A stretch of DNA of 29,033 nucleotides from positions 1-29,033 of the forward strand of contig DASTKG010000039.1 of assembly GCA_035716005.1 (NCBI GenBank), written 5' to 3'. Under the pieces are notes generated by a model. That model had not been told where the DNA came from. It did not search any database and saw only the letters and a program-made list of their open reading frames with translations. Positions 15,458 to 23,563 of this stretch are shown here, piece by piece (position 1 is the stretch's first letter; each line of letters starts with the position of its first letter). Position numbers and translations under genes: made by a program. The DNA comes from SZUA-252 sp035716005 (lineage in GTDB: Bacteria > Eisenbacteria > RBG-16-71-46 > SZUA-252).

Positions 15458-16116
15458 ATCCGCTCCCGCTCCTCGCCCTCGGGCTCGTCCTCGGGCTCAG
15501 ACACGCGGCCGACCCCGATCACGTGGTCGCCGTCACCGCCATCACGGCGCGGACGCGCCGCGTCACGCCCGCCGCGCTCCTCGGCGCGGCCTGGGGATTG
15601 GGACACACCCTCACGCTCTTCGTGGTCGGCGCGGCGATCGTTCTCTTCAACTGGGTCGTGCCGCCGCGCGTCGGTCTCGCGCTCGAGTTCGTCGTGGCGG
15701 TGGCGTTGGTGACGGTCGGCCTCTGGAATCTGAGGGGACGCCACGATCACGACGACGCGGGACTGGGAGACGGAACCGGGCGCCCGCCGACGGGGAAGGC
15801 CTTCGTCGTCGGGATGGCGCACGGGCTCGCCGGGAGCGCCGCGGTGGCTCTGCTCGTCCTCGCGACCGTGCGCGATCCGGCGTGGGCCTGCGCCTACCTG
15901 CTCGTCTTCGGACTCGGCACGCTCCTCGGCATGACGATCGTCACGACCGGATTCGCGATGCCGCTCTCGGCGGTCACGCGGCGTTGGGGCGGCTCGGCGC
16001 GCATCCTCCGGATCGCCACCGGCGCCCTCTCCCTCCTCCTCGGCGCCTGGCTCGTCTATCAGGTCGGCTGGCGGGACGGCCTCTTCCTCTCGATCCCGCG
16101 CTGGACTCCGCAGTAG
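15454..16116 (+). CDS. NicO/UreH-like nickel/cobalt transporter family protein
   Basis: A 220-residue membrane protein whose ATG overlaps the methyltransferase stop (ATGA). The NiCoT signature HX4DH is visible in RHAADPDHVVAV (H17, D22, H23), followed by GLGHTLTLF in the next helix. About six transmembrane helices are present. The loop after the third helix, RGRHDHDDAGLGDG, is rich in His and Asp and could bind metal. A second conserved half starts at VVGMAHGLAGSAA. Known family members import Ni2+ or Co2+ or are UreH/HupE-like accessory permeases. No urease, hydrogenase or cobalamin gene is in the window, so the substrate and client enzyme are unknown, and its link to the glycosylation genes may be only positional. 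Confidence 0.82.
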   Translation: MNPLPLLALGLVLGLRHAADPDHVVAVTAITARTRRVTPAALLGAAWGLGHTLTLFVVGAAIVLFNWVVPPRVGLALEFVVAVALVTVGLWNLRGRHDHDDAGLGDGTGRPPTGKAFVVGMAHGLAGSAAVALLVLATVRDPAWACAYLLVFGLGTLLGMTIVTTGFAMPLSAVTRRWGGSARILRIATGALSLLLGAWLVYQVGWRDGLFLSIPRWTPQ

Positions 16117-16140
16117 GCCGCTCCGCGCCGAGCCCCGGCC

Positions 16141-16608
16141 CTACGCCCGCTCCACGCGAAACGCGAAGCAGCCCGGCCGCGCGTTGTGGACGTGGATCTC
16201 GCTCACGTCGGGGCGATCGAGGAATCGGAGCAGCAACGCTTCCAATTCGGTTCCCGGCACGACGTCCGCCACCGCGAGATCGCCCGACGCGCCGTAGGCG
16301 CGCACGGAGCAGAGCCGTCGAAGCTGCATCCGGGGTATGGCGTTCACGCTGTCGTGGCGCGTCTCCGCGTTTCGCCGCACGTAGATCGGCCCCGAGGCTT
16401 GGTAGGGTGACGGCCCCGTGTGGTGCCGGTAGGGGAGGAGCAGGAGTTCCTCGCCGGGCGCGGCATCTTCGAGGCTCACGCGACAGGGAAACGCGTTCGG
16501 CCCGTCCGCGATCACCCGCTTGGCTCCGAACGTGGCAAGTTCGTCGTCGCCGAGTTGAAAGAATTGCCTGAAAGGGGCGGGCTCGAGCCCGATCACGCGA
16601 TAGTTCAT
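16141..16608 (-). CDS. DUF1203-family protein
   Basis: A 155-residue cytoplasmic protein matching the pattern I know for DUF1203: MNYRVIGLEPAPF at the N-terminus, LGDDELATFGAKRVIAD, FPCRVSLEDAAPGEELLLLPYRHH, SPYQASGPIYVRR and a C-terminal EIHVHNARPGCFAFRVER. The function of the family is not established. The conserved cysteine/histidine-containing segments could form a small binding site. It is transcribed convergently with the Ni/Co transporter gene (24 nt between stops) and divergently from the coiled-coil protein gene. Its Shine-Dalgarno is AAGGAG, just upstream of ATG 16608 on the minus strand. Confidence 0.88.
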   Translation of the reverse strand: MNYRVIGLEPAPFRQFFQLGDDELATFGAKRVIADGPNAFPCRVSLEDAAPGEELLLLPYRHHTGPSPYQASGPIYVRRNAETRHDSVNAIPRMQLRRLCSVRAYGASGDLAVADVVPGTELEALLLRFLDRPDVSEIHVHNARPGCFAFRVERA

Positions 16609-16995
16609 GACGGTTCTCCTTGTCTGGGGTCCCCCACGGTAGGCCGGGTCGGCCCGGAAGGACTATCCGCTCCTTGCTGCCGAATCCGGACGCCGGCGGC
16701 CAACTGGACAGTCCCCTGTTCCGGGATGTACAGGGCCGGGGAGCGGCGGCCGACCCCGGGCGGCGTCCCCCGCGAGCCGCGGAGTTCCGGCAGCGCCTTG
16801 CGGCCGAACCGCTTGCGCATCGGGCGGAGAGGCCTTTTTCATCGCCCCCTCGTCCCGATGGCACACGTTATGCGCTAGACGGCCCTCGTCGCGAGAAAAG
16901 CCCCCGGGGACGGCCGCGTCGCGGGCCATTCCCGAGCCCCGCGACCGCTCAACACGAATCGCGACGAGGAACAGCATCCGAGAGGAGATCCGATC
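16609..16995. other. Divergent intergenic region (387 bp)
   Basis: It separates two divergently transcribed genes and should carry a promoter for each. I see the two Shine-Dalgarno sites (AAGGAG for the minus gene, AGAGGAG at 16981-16987 for the plus gene) and a short hairpin ccggg-tcgg-cccgg at 16644-16657. I find no convincing -35/-10 pair on either strand. Small open frames here look like by-products of high GC. Confidence 0.6.
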
Positions 16996-17865
16996 ATGCG
17001 TCGAGGTGTGGTAGCCATTTTGGCAATCGGCTGCGCGGTGCTCTTGGGCGCCACCGCCGTGAGCTACTCGAAGTACAAGAAGTCCGAGGCTCAGTTCCAG
17101 CAGGCGACGGCGGACCAGGCGGACATGCAGCAGCGGTACGACCGCGCGGTCAACGAAATCGTCTCGATTCAGGACTCGTTGAGCGCCATCGTGCTCGGTC
17201 CGAACGACTCGAGGTCCGTGCCGCCGTCGACGCAGCTCGAGACGCCGCAGACGATCCACGACACGACCCTCTCGCGGATCGCGATGCTCAAGTCGGCGAT
17301 CGAGCGGACGAAGGAGCGGATCGAGGAGCTCGACACGCGCCTCAAGAAAAGCGGCGTGAAGATCCAGGGGCTCGAGAAGATGATCGCGGGCCTGAAGAAC
17401 TCGGTGAGCGAAAAGGAGCAGCAGATCGCCTCGCTGAACGGGCAGGTCGACACGCTTTCGACGCGGGTCGCCGGGCTCTCCCAGCAGGTCAATCAGCAGG
17501 AAGTGGAGCTGACGATCAAGCAGGACGAGATCACGGCCAAGCAGCACGAGCTCGCGACCGTGTTCTACGCGGTGGGAACGAAGAAGGAGCTCACGACGTC
17601 GGGCGTGGTGGAGTCGAAGGGCGGCGTCCTCGGCTTCGGCAAGACGGTGAAGCCGACCGGACAGTTCAACGAGGCTTCCTTCACGCCGCTCGACACCGAT
17701 CAGGAGAACGTGATCCGGATTCCGGCCGAGAAGGCCCAGGTGATCAGCGCCCAGCCGGCCACGAGCTACGTGATCCAGCCGGTCGACGAGAAGACCGTCG
17801 AGCTCAAGATCCTCAACGCCGAGGAATTCCGGAAGGTGAAGCACGTCGTGATTCTGACGACGTAG
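16996..17865 (+). CDS. Membrane-anchored periplasmic coiled-coil protein
   Basis: 289 residues, with Shine-Dalgarno AGAGGAG 8 nt upstream. An N-terminal hydrophobic segment (residues 5-22, GVVAILAIGCAVLLGATA) is a signal anchor; C13 within it is not a proper lipobox. Residues about 28-60 and 90-190 form long heptad-rich coiled coils (IERTKERIEELDTRLKKSG, EKEQQIASLNGQVDTLSTRVAGLSQQVNQQEVEL). The last 100 residues (from ATVFYAVGTKKELTTSGVVESKGGVLGFGKT) form a compact beta-rich domain ending VKHVVILTT. I have a vague recollection of similar sequences as hypothetical or adhesin-like proteins in Bacteroidota, but do not rely on it. It may span the periplasm. No catalytic motif is seen. Confidence 0.87.
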   Translation: MRRGVVAILAIGCAVLLGATAVSYSKYKKSEAQFQQATADQADMQQRYDRAVNEIVSIQDSLSAIVLGPNDSRSVPPSTQLETPQTIHDTTLSRIAMLKSAIERTKERIEELDTRLKKSGVKIQGLEKMIAGLKNSVSEKEQQIASLNGQVDTLSTRVAGLSQQVNQQEVELTIKQDEITAKQHELATVFYAVGTKKELTTSGVVESKGGVLGFGKTVKPTGQFNEASFTPLDTDQENVIRIPAEKAQVISAQPATSYVIQPVDEKTVELKILNAEEFRKVKHVVILTT

Positions 17866-18170
17866 CCGATTCCCCCCTCCGAGGCAGCACCCCGCAGTAC
17901 GCCACGTCGACCGGGCGCCGGATGGTTCCGGCAGGGCCACCGCCCCGGTCGGCGTGGCACCCCTTTGCGCCCCCGCGATGCTGACTTCCTGTCCAGCCGT
18001 CGGCCCCTTCGCCCCCCTCGGCCCCATGGGCCGCCATCGGCGCGCCCGGCCGAGCGGCGGATCGCCCGGTTCTCCGTTCGGCGGGGTCCGCGCCATCCGT
18101 TCTACCTGATAGAGACCAGCGATGGCGAGGAAGCCGAGGACGGATGTGAAGGAAACGGGGGAGGCGCACC
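17866..18170. other. Intergenic region with nested inverted repeats (305 bp)
   Basis: It contains the large hairpin at 17901-17958 (listed separately) and a weaker one, ctcggcc (18017-18023) / ggccgag (18048-18054), with gccg-ccat-cggc inside. It ends with the Shine-Dalgarno GGGGAGG for the gene at 18171. No credible reading frame and no clear promoter hexamers are visible. Confidence 0.55.
17901..17958 (+). terminator. Nested inverted repeat, probable terminator
   Basis: gccacgtcgaccgg (17901-17914) pairs with ccggtcggcgtggc (17945-17958) over 14 positions with a single mismatch. An inner hairpin gccgg-atggtt-ccggc sits inside (17917-17932). It begins 36 nt after the coiled-coil gene's stop. 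There is no U-tract, so a structured RNA element is an alternative. Confidence 0.45.
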
Positions 18171-18749
18171 ATGAAACGAAATGGGTCGATCCGATGGGCG
18201 GCCGCGGCGTGCTGCCTGCTGCTGGCGGCCTGGTATTCGGCGCCGGCCGCGGCGCCGGCCGCGGCTCGGGACGAGGAGCCGAAATGGAGTAGACTCGATT
18301 CGTCGCTCGTCCGGGTGAAGGCATCCGGACTCCCGCGACGCGTGACCGGCACACTGAACTTCGTGGGGCAGGACTCGCTTTACCTGGCCGGCACGCAATC
18401 GACCCTGGCGATTCCGTTGAGCACTGTTTCGTCGCTGGAGGTCAGCCGGGGAAGGCACGCCCGGACCCTGCGGGGGCTCTGGATCGGAACGCTGACAGGC
18501 GCCGTGATCGGAGCCGCGCTCTTCGCGGGCGACAACAGCGGCGCCTTGGCCGGCTATACGACCGCCGAGAAGGCGAAGATCGGCGCGACCGAGTGGGGCA
18601 TCCTGGGCGCGCTCGTCGGGACCATCGTCGGCGCGCTGAGTCACACCGAAGCATGGGAACGAGTCCCTATCGATCGACTGGAACGACCCGAGCCGGACGC
18701 GCCGACGGCGCTCGCCCCCGATCCGGAGAGCCCGCCGATGCGTCGTTGA
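18171..18749 (+). CDS. Exported protein with glycine-zipper segment
   Basis: 192 residues, with Shine-Dalgarno GGGGAGG 7 nt upstream. A signal peptide covers residues 1-32 (WAAAACCLLLAAWYSAPAAAPAAARDEE); its end is encoded by a 12-bp direct duplication (gcgccggccgcg, 18240-18263) that lengthens the Ala-Pro part. Residues about 40-95 look like a small beta-domain (VRVKASGLPRRVTGTLNFVGQDSLYLAGTQ). Two hydrophobic Gly-zipper stretches follow (LWIGTLTGAVIGAALFAG and WGILGALVGTIVGALS), of the sort that pack as paired helices in an envelope membrane. A proline-rich tail ends the protein. No family is recognised. It sits 37 nt before the formate-tetrahydrofolate ligase gene but is probably unrelated in function. 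Confidence 0.82.
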   Translation: MKRNGSIRWAAAACCLLLAAWYSAPAAAPAAARDEEPKWSRLDSSLVRVKASGLPRRVTGTLNFVGQDSLYLAGTQSTLAIPLSTVSSLEVSRGRHARTLRGLWIGTLTGAVIGAALFAGDNSGALAGYTTAEKAKIGATEWGILGALVGTIVGALSHTEAWERVPIDRLERPEPDAPTALAPDPESPPMRR

Positions 18750-18786
18750 CCGCGTCGCGTCGTGCCCACCGTGGAGTCTGTGAGAC

Positions 18787-20427
18787 ATGACGCGACCTCT
18801 CTCGCCTCGTCCCCTGCTCGACGTCGCCGCCGATCTCGGTTTGACGCCCTCCCAGCTCGTCCCCTACGGCCACGACAAGGCGAAGGTCACGCTCGACGCT
18901 CTGGACTCGGGCCGGCCGAGGGGCCGGCTCGTCCTCGTCTCGGCCATCACTCCGACCGACGCCGGGGAAGGGAAGACGACTACCTCGATCGGCCTGGCGC
19001 AGGGATTCGCCCGGCTCGGCCGCCGCGTCTGCCTCGCGCTCCGCGAGCCTTCGCTCGGGCCGACGTTCGGGAAGAAGGGGGGCGCCACCGGCGGCGGTCT
19101 AGCCCGGCTCGTGCCCGAAGGCGACATCGACCTCCACTTCACCGGCGACTTCCACGCCATCGGCGCCGCGCACAATCTCCTCGCGGCGATGCTCGACAAC
19201 CACATCCACTACGGCAACGCGCTCGACGTCGATCCGCGCCGCGTCAGCTGGCGCCGCGTCATCGACATGAACGACCGCGCGCTTCGGCACGTCGTCATCG
19301 GACTCGGCGGGGTGCTCGAGGGCGTGCCGCGCGAGACCGGGTTCGACATCACGCCGGCCTCGGAGGTGATGGCCGCGCTCTGTCTCGCGGAGGGGTACGA
19401 CGATCTCCGCCGCCGCCTGGCGCGGATCGTCGTCGCCCTCACCGCGGGGCGCGCTCCGGTGACGGCCGCCGATCTGAAGGCGGTCGGCGCCATGCTGGTG
19501 CTCCTGAAGGACGCGATGCTTCCGAACCTGGTTCAGACCGCGGACGGCGTTCCCGCCCTCGTCCATGGAGGCCCCTTCGCCAACATCGCGCATGGCTGCA
19601 ATTCGGTCGTCGCCACGAAGCTCGCTCTCGCGCGGGCCGACTGGGTGGTCACGGAGGCGGGCTTCGGCTTCGACCTCGGCGCCGAGAAGTTCTTCGACAT
19701 CAAGTGCGTCTCGGCCGGGCTCGACACGGCGGCGGTGGTGCTCGTCGCCACGGTGCGCGCACTGAAACGGCACGGCGCTGCGAGCGGCGCCCCGGCGGCG
19801 CCCGACCCAGGGGCCGTGGAACGCGGCCTCGGCAATCTGGCCAAGCATGTCGAGAACATCCGGATCTTCGGCGAGTCGCCGGTCGTGGCGTTGAACCGCT
19901 TCGCGAGCGACACGGAAGAGGAAATCGCCGTCGTGCGCGGATGGTGCGACGCGCACGGGGCGCCCTTTGCGATCTCCGACGTCTTCGCGCGCGGCGGCGA
20001 GGGCGGAACCGCGCTGGCCGAGGCGGTCATGGCACATGCCGAGCGTCGCGCGAAGCCTTTCACGCCGCTCTACGACTGGGGCGAGCCGATCCCGGGCAAG
20101 CTGGAGAAGATCGCGCGGGCGATGTACGGCGCGAACGAGGTGGTCTGGAGCCCGGCGGCGCGGCGCGCTCTCGTCCAGATCGAATCGCTCGGCTTCGGCG
20201 CGCTCCCTCTCTGCGTGGCCAAGACCCAGAAGTCGCTCTCCGACGACCCGCAGGCGGTGGGTCGCCCGGAGGATTTCGAGATCACCGTCCGGGACCTTCT
20301 CCTCGCCGCCGGCGCCGGCTACGTCGTTCCCCTTCTCGGCGACATCATGCGGATGCCGGGCCTTCCCGCCTCGCCGCAGGCCGAGCGGATGGATCTGGTG
20401 GACGGCGAGATTCGCGGGCTGAGTTAG
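18787..20427 (+). CDS. fhs: Formate--tetrahydrofolate ligase
   Basis: 546 residues, full length for the family. The enzyme makes 10-formyl-THF from formate, THF and ATP in the cytoplasm, feeding purine and one-carbon metabolism or the methyl branch of acetogenic carbon fixation. The P-loop-like motif TPTDAGEGKTTTS is at residues 55-67. LREPSLGPTFGKKGGATGGG, DIDLHFTGDFHAIGAAHNLL, DNHIHYGN and RVIDMNDRALR follow in the normal order, as do GGPFANIAHGCNS, TEAGFGFDLGAEKFFDIKC and CVAKTQKSLSDDP. All expected substrate-binding blocks look intact. The start ATG 18787 has GGAG about 10 nt upstream. No folD or other one-carbon gene is adjacent, so the pathway direction cannot be judged here. Confidence 0.97.
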   Translation: MTRPLSPRPLLDVAADLGLTPSQLVPYGHDKAKVTLDALDSGRPRGRLVLVSAITPTDAGEGKTTTSIGLAQGFARLGRRVCLALREPSLGPTFGKKGGATGGGLARLVPEGDIDLHFTGDFHAIGAAHNLLAAMLDNHIHYGNALDVDPRRVSWRRVIDMNDRALRHVVIGLGGVLEGVPRETGFDITPASEVMAALCLAEGYDDLRRRLARIVVALTAGRAPVTAADLKAVGAMLVLLKDAMLPNLVQTADGVPALVHGGPFANIAHGCNSVVATKLALARADWVVTEAGFGFDLGAEKFFDIKCVSAGLDTAAVVLVATVRALKRHGAASGAPAAPDPGAVERGLGNLAKHVENIRIFGESPVVALNRFASDTEEEIAVVRGWCDAHGAPFAISDVFARGGEGGTALAEAVMAHAERRAKPFTPLYDWGEPIPGKLEKIARAMYGANEVVWSPAARRALVQIESLGFGALPLCVAKTQKSLSDDPQAVGRPEDFEITVRDLLLAAGAGYVVPLLGDIMRMPGLPASPQAERMDLVDGEIRGLS

Positions 20428-20440
20428 GTAGTATCGAGGC

Positions 20441-21424
20441 ATGACACGTCATGCACCGGCGCGCTCCCGGCCGCTCTGTCTGCTCGTGGGCGTCGCGTTC
20501 GCGTCGTCGTTGCTGCCGTCGTCGGCCCGCGCGAGCGAGAACGTCACGGTGGCGCTCCTGTCGGAGACGGCGACCGTCGAGCCGGGCCGGCCCTTTTACG
20601 TCGGCGTTCGCATGTCGATGCGGACGGGGTGGCACACCTACTGGCGGAATCCCGGGGACGCCGGGCTTCCGCCCAAGATCGTTTGGAATCTGCCGGAGGG
20701 TTTTTCGGCCGGGCCGATCGAGTGGCCGGCGCCCGAGCGTTTCCTGGACGACGGCTCGATGAGCTACGGATACCAGGGAGAGGTCCTTCTCCCGATCGAG
20801 ATCGTCCCGCCCGCGCGCCTCGCCGGCGACTCCGCCACGCTCGCGGGTACGTTCGAGTGGCTCGAGTGCGCCGACGTCTGCGTGCCCGGCTCCTCCGAGC
20901 TGAGACTTTCGCTTCCGGTGCGTCCGGAGACGCCGTCCCCCGGTAAGGCCGCTCCCTCCTTCGCCGAGGCGCGGGCCCGCATGCCCGCGCCGTCCGAGGG
21001 CTGGGCGTTCCGCGCGGAAGCCGGAGCGCGCGCGATCTCGCTCGAATTCCGCGCTCCCCGGGGCGCCGCCCCGCGTGGGGCGTACCTCTTCGTGGACGAG
21101 CCCCTGGTCGTGGACTACGCGGCGCCCCAGGGGTTCGAAAAAACCGGGGACGGCTATCGGCTCACGGCCATCCCGGCCGCCAACGCTCAGGGGACTCCGG
21201 AGCGTCTAACCGGGGTACTCGTTCTCGAGGGTCGCTCCGGCTCGACCCCGCGCGCCGCGGTCCGGGTCGACGTCCCCGTGGCGCGCGGCGACCCCGCGCC
21301 CGCGCCGGATTCGCCCGCGGACTCGCGGCCGCCGGTTTCGTGGCACATCGTTTTGATCGCGGTCGCGGGCTTCGGCCTCGCGGCCCTGCTGGCCCGCTTC
21401 GCTCTCAGGAGGAATCGATCATGA
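20441..21424 (+). CDS. DsbD N-terminal-domain-like protein with C-terminal anchor
   Basis: 327 residues. A signal peptide ends near residue 31 (SARA-SENV). Residues about 33-170 match the DsbD alpha / DsbC-like immunoglobulin-fold domain: the TGWHTYWRNPGDAGLPP motif and the redox pair in WLECADVCVPG (C143 and C147). In DsbD this domain passes electrons from the membrane domain to periplasmic thioredoxin-like partners. Here the eight-helix membrane domain and the C-terminal thioredoxin domain are missing; instead a second beta-rich domain follows and one helix anchors the C-terminus (IVLIAVAGFGLAALLARFAL). The ATG of the redoxin gene overlaps its stop (ATGA), so the two are co-expressed. An electron source must come from elsewhere, or the protein is a thiol chaperone. 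Confidence 0.85.
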   Translation: MTRHAPARSRPLCLLVGVAFASSLLPSSARASENVTVALLSETATVEPGRPFYVGVRMSMRTGWHTYWRNPGDAGLPPKIVWNLPEGFSAGPIEWPAPERFLDDGSMSYGYQGEVLLPIEIVPPARLAGDSATLAGTFEWLECADVCVPGSSELRLSLPVRPETPSPGKAAPSFAEARARMPAPSEGWAFRAEAGARAISLEFRAPRGAAPRGAYLFVDEPLVVDYAAPQGFEKTGDGYRLTAIPAANAQGTPERLTGVLVLEGRSGSTPRAAVRVDVPVARGDPAPAPDSPADSRPPVSWHIVLIAVAGFGLAALLARFALRRNRS

Positions 21425-22023
21425 CTCGGATCATCGCCCTGGCTGTTTTGCTGATCCTCGCGCCGGTCTCCGAAGGCCGAGCCGCCGCGATCGTCGGGCA
21501 GCCCGCGCCCGCCATCGAGCTGCGCGATTCGGACGGGAAGACGGTCCGACTCGACGCGTTCAAGGGGAAGTTCGTCGTGCTGGAGTGGGTGAACTTCCAA
21601 TGCCCGTTCGTGGGGAAGCACTATGGCAGCGGGAACATGCAGAAGCTCCAGAAGAAGTACACGGAAGCGGGTGTCGTCTGGCTCTCCGTCTGCTCCTCCG
21701 CGCAAGGGAAACAGGGCTACGTGACCGGCCCCGAAGCGAAGAAGGCGATGGAGGAGAAGGGCGCGGCGCCGAGCCGCTTCCTCCTCGATCCCAAGGGCGT
21801 CGTGGGGAAGGCGTACGGCGCCAAGACGACGCCCCACATGTTCGTGATCGACCCGAAGGGGACCCTCGTCTACAACGGGGCGATCGACGACAAGCCGTCG
21901 ACCGACAAGGCCGACATCGTCACGGCGAAGAACTATCTCGCGGCGGCGCTCGACGCCTCCTTGTCCGGGAAGAAGATCGAGGTGGCCGCCAGCCAGCCGT
22001 ATGGCTGCAGTGTGAAGTACTGA
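21421..22023 (+). CDS. Exported redoxin (AhpC/TSA-thioredoxin fold), single Cys at active site
   Basis: 200 residues from ATG 21421, with a strong Shine-Dalgarno AGGAGG at 21407-21412. A signal peptide covers residues 1-22. A thioredoxin-like fold follows: GQPAPAIELRDSDGKTV, then VLEWVNFQCPFVGKHY with C61 as the presumed peroxidatic/nucleophilic cysteine. The usual CxxC second cysteine is replaced by valine (CPFV). TTPHMFVIDPKGTLVYNGAIDD carries the conserved cis-proline region. Extra cysteines are C91 (SVCSS) and C196 near the end (YGCSVKY), either of which could resolve C61. The CPFV-KHY signature is typical of a TlpA/ResA-related redoxin subgroup. It likely acts in the periplasm with the preceding DsbD-domain protein. 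Confidence 0.92.
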   Translation: MTRIIALAVLLILAPVSEGRAAAIVGQPAPAIELRDSDGKTVRLDAFKGKFVVLEWVNFQCPFVGKHYGSGNMQKLQKKYTEAGVVWLSVCSSAQGKQGYVTGPEAKKAMEEKGAAPSRFLLDPKGVVGKAYGAKTTPHMFVIDPKGTLVYNGAIDDKPSTDKADIVTAKNYLAAALDASLSGKKIEVAASQPYGCSVKY

Positions 22024-22041
22024 CCTGGGACGATCCGGAGG

Positions 22042-23253
22042 CTACCGCGCGGCGGCCTCGAAGATGCGGCCCACGTTCTCCGGCGAGAAGAACTCGGCCG
22101 GCGAGATCACGCCGGAATTGACCCGCGCGAAGTCGTTCATCGCGTCGCGGTTGCCGTGCACCGCGGCCAGGATCTTCTGCAAGTCCTCGGGCGGCGGATC
22201 CTGCGTGGCCAGCTGGCAGGTGAATTCGAATCGGGCCGCGGCGTGCTCGTCGCGCGCCGCTTGGTACTCTCCCATGGCGTCGTCGAAGGAGAGATCGCCG
22301 GAGAGGGACCGATCCAGCGCCGTCGCGCAGAGCTCCGCCTGCCGGAACGCGTCCGTGATCCCGAACGCCGTGATGAAGTCCTTGTTGTAGCCCGCGTCCC
22401 CCAGAAGCGCCCAGCCGGGACCGAAGGGCTTGCGGAAGTAGCCCGGCACCGCCGTGCCGACGAATCGCTCCTCGCGCTTCGCCCCACGCATGCGCTCGGC
22501 GAAGGCGGGCGCGAGATCGATCACCTTGTGGTAATTGCCCTCGACGTCCTTCTTGTTCGCCTCGAACTCCGCGTAGGGCCAACCCGCGATGACGAGCGTT
22601 CGGTCGTCATTCGTGGGCCAGGCCGCGAACGAACGGTAAGGGCGGATGTAGGCCTCGAAGCGGCCGTTCATCGGGAGCCCGCTCCAGTACGTGTAATAGG
22701 CCGCCAAGAGCGGCGGCCTCTCGTTGTACTGTTCGGGAGCCACGGCCTTCGCGAGGATCGAATGGCGTCCGTCCGCTCCCACCACGATCCGCGCCCGCTC
22801 GGTGACGGACTGCCCGGCCCGGCCATGCCCGCGGATGCCGGTGACGCGGCCCCCCTCGATGACGATTTCCTCGACCGTGAACCCCTCCCGGACCTCGGCC
22901 CCCGACTCCGACGCCGCTTCCACGAGCAGCGTGTCGAGCTGGGTCCGACGCGGGGCGTACGCGACGGGGGATTCCTCGGTGCCGGGCGCCCCGGCGATGG
23001 TGAAGGGGCCGAAGTCGAACGCGTACGTGTCGATCGGCGGGCATCCCGTCGCGACCACGCGGGGAAGGATTCCCCACCGCGATAGCGTCTCGACGCCGGG
23101 TGGGTGGATCAAGTGCGTCGAGATCGTGTCGCTGGGAAAGGTCGCCTTGTCGGCGACGAGGACCCTGTACCCCTTCCGCGCGAGAAGCATGGCGACCGGC
23201 GATCCGGCGCAGCGCGCGCCGATCACGATGGCGTCGAACGGGCTCCTGCTCAT
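22042..23253 (-). CDS. FAD-dependent oxidoreductase (PHBH / geranylgeranyl reductase-like fold)
   Basis: 403 residues with Shine-Dalgarno AGGGGG 7 nt before the ATG on the minus strand. The N-terminal FAD-binding motif reads DAIVIGARCAGSPVAMLLARKGYRVLVAD (residues 7-35). The family marker TFPSDTISTHLIHPPGVETLSRWGI follows, then GADGRHSILAKAV (the DG motif) and LLGDAGYNKDFITAFGITDAFRQAELCA (the GD motif that contacts FAD ribityl and pyrophosphate). These place it among group A flavoprotein monooxygenases and related dehydrogenases. The substrate is unknown; relatives hydroxylate aromatics or reduce isoprenoid chains. It is convergent with the redoxin gene (18 nt between stops) and divergent from the OmpA-like gene. 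Confidence 0.92.
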   Translation of the reverse strand: MSRSPFDAIVIGARCAGSPVAMLLARKGYRVLVADKATFPSDTISTHLIHPPGVETLSRWGILPRVVATGCPPIDTYAFDFGPFTIAGAPGTEESPVAYAPRRTQLDTLLVEAASESGAEVREGFTVEEIVIEGGRVTGIRGHGRAGQSVTERARIVVGADGRHSILAKAVAPEQYNERPPLLAAYYTYWSGLPMNGRFEAYIRPYRSFAAWPTNDDRTLVIAGWPYAEFEANKKDVEGNYHKVIDLAPAFAERMRGAKREERFVGTAVPGYFRKPFGPGWALLGDAGYNKDFITAFGITDAFRQAELCATALDRSLSGDLSFDDAMGEYQAARDEHAAARFEFTCQLATQDPPPEDLQKILAAVHGNRDAMNDFARVNSGVISPAEFFSPENVGRIFEAAAR

Positions 23254-23563
23254 CGTTTCCCCCTACGGTTGCGACCCGCCACGGTCTTGAATGTATACCG
23301 AACGGATGGACCGGGAGGGAAGAAGTCCGTTGCACCCCGCGTTCCCGACGCACCGAAACTCGCATCCCGCAACGCGTTCGCGCGGTCCGAGTGGCTCGTC
23401 GCGGCCATTTCGCGCCGACCCGCTAATCCCTTTCCGGTCCGGGCCGATAACTCCAGGGTCCGCTCGGGGGAGCGGATTCATCCCAGGGCTCCAGTGGTCA
23501 TCGGTCCCATGTCGCGCCCCGCGGCGATCATGGGGCCGGCCGTCGCTTCAAAGGAGGATCCCG
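23254..23563. other. Divergent intergenic region (310 bp)
   Basis: It lies between the FAD oxidoreductase (minus) and the OmpA-like lipoprotein (plus). A TATACA-like -10 on the minus strand, about 35-40 nt before the FAD start within tgaatgtataccg (23290-23302), is a weak promoter candidate. A perfect hairpin tccgctc-gggg-gagcgga sits at 23459-23476 in the leader of the lipoprotein gene. AAGGAGG at 23551-23557 is that gene's Shine-Dalgarno. No coding potential is evident. Confidence 0.5.

Noticed and set aside
16114..16143. The taggcc...ggcccta near-palindrome between the permease and DUF1203 genes as a terminator.
   Set aside because: Pairing is interrupted after a few bases and the loop is as long as the stems; weaker than the other convergent hairpins.
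16605..16820. A 71-residue minus-strand frame upstream of the DUF1203 gene.
   Set aside because: It overlaps that gene's Shine-Dalgarno and start, has no ribosome site of its own and a low-complexity Arg/Pro/Gly composition typical of chance frames in GC-rich DNA.
18240..18263. The 12-bp direct duplication gcgccggccgcg as a mobile-element target site.
   Set aside because: The copies are adjacent with nothing inserted between them; simple slippage within an Ala/Pro-coding stretch explains it.
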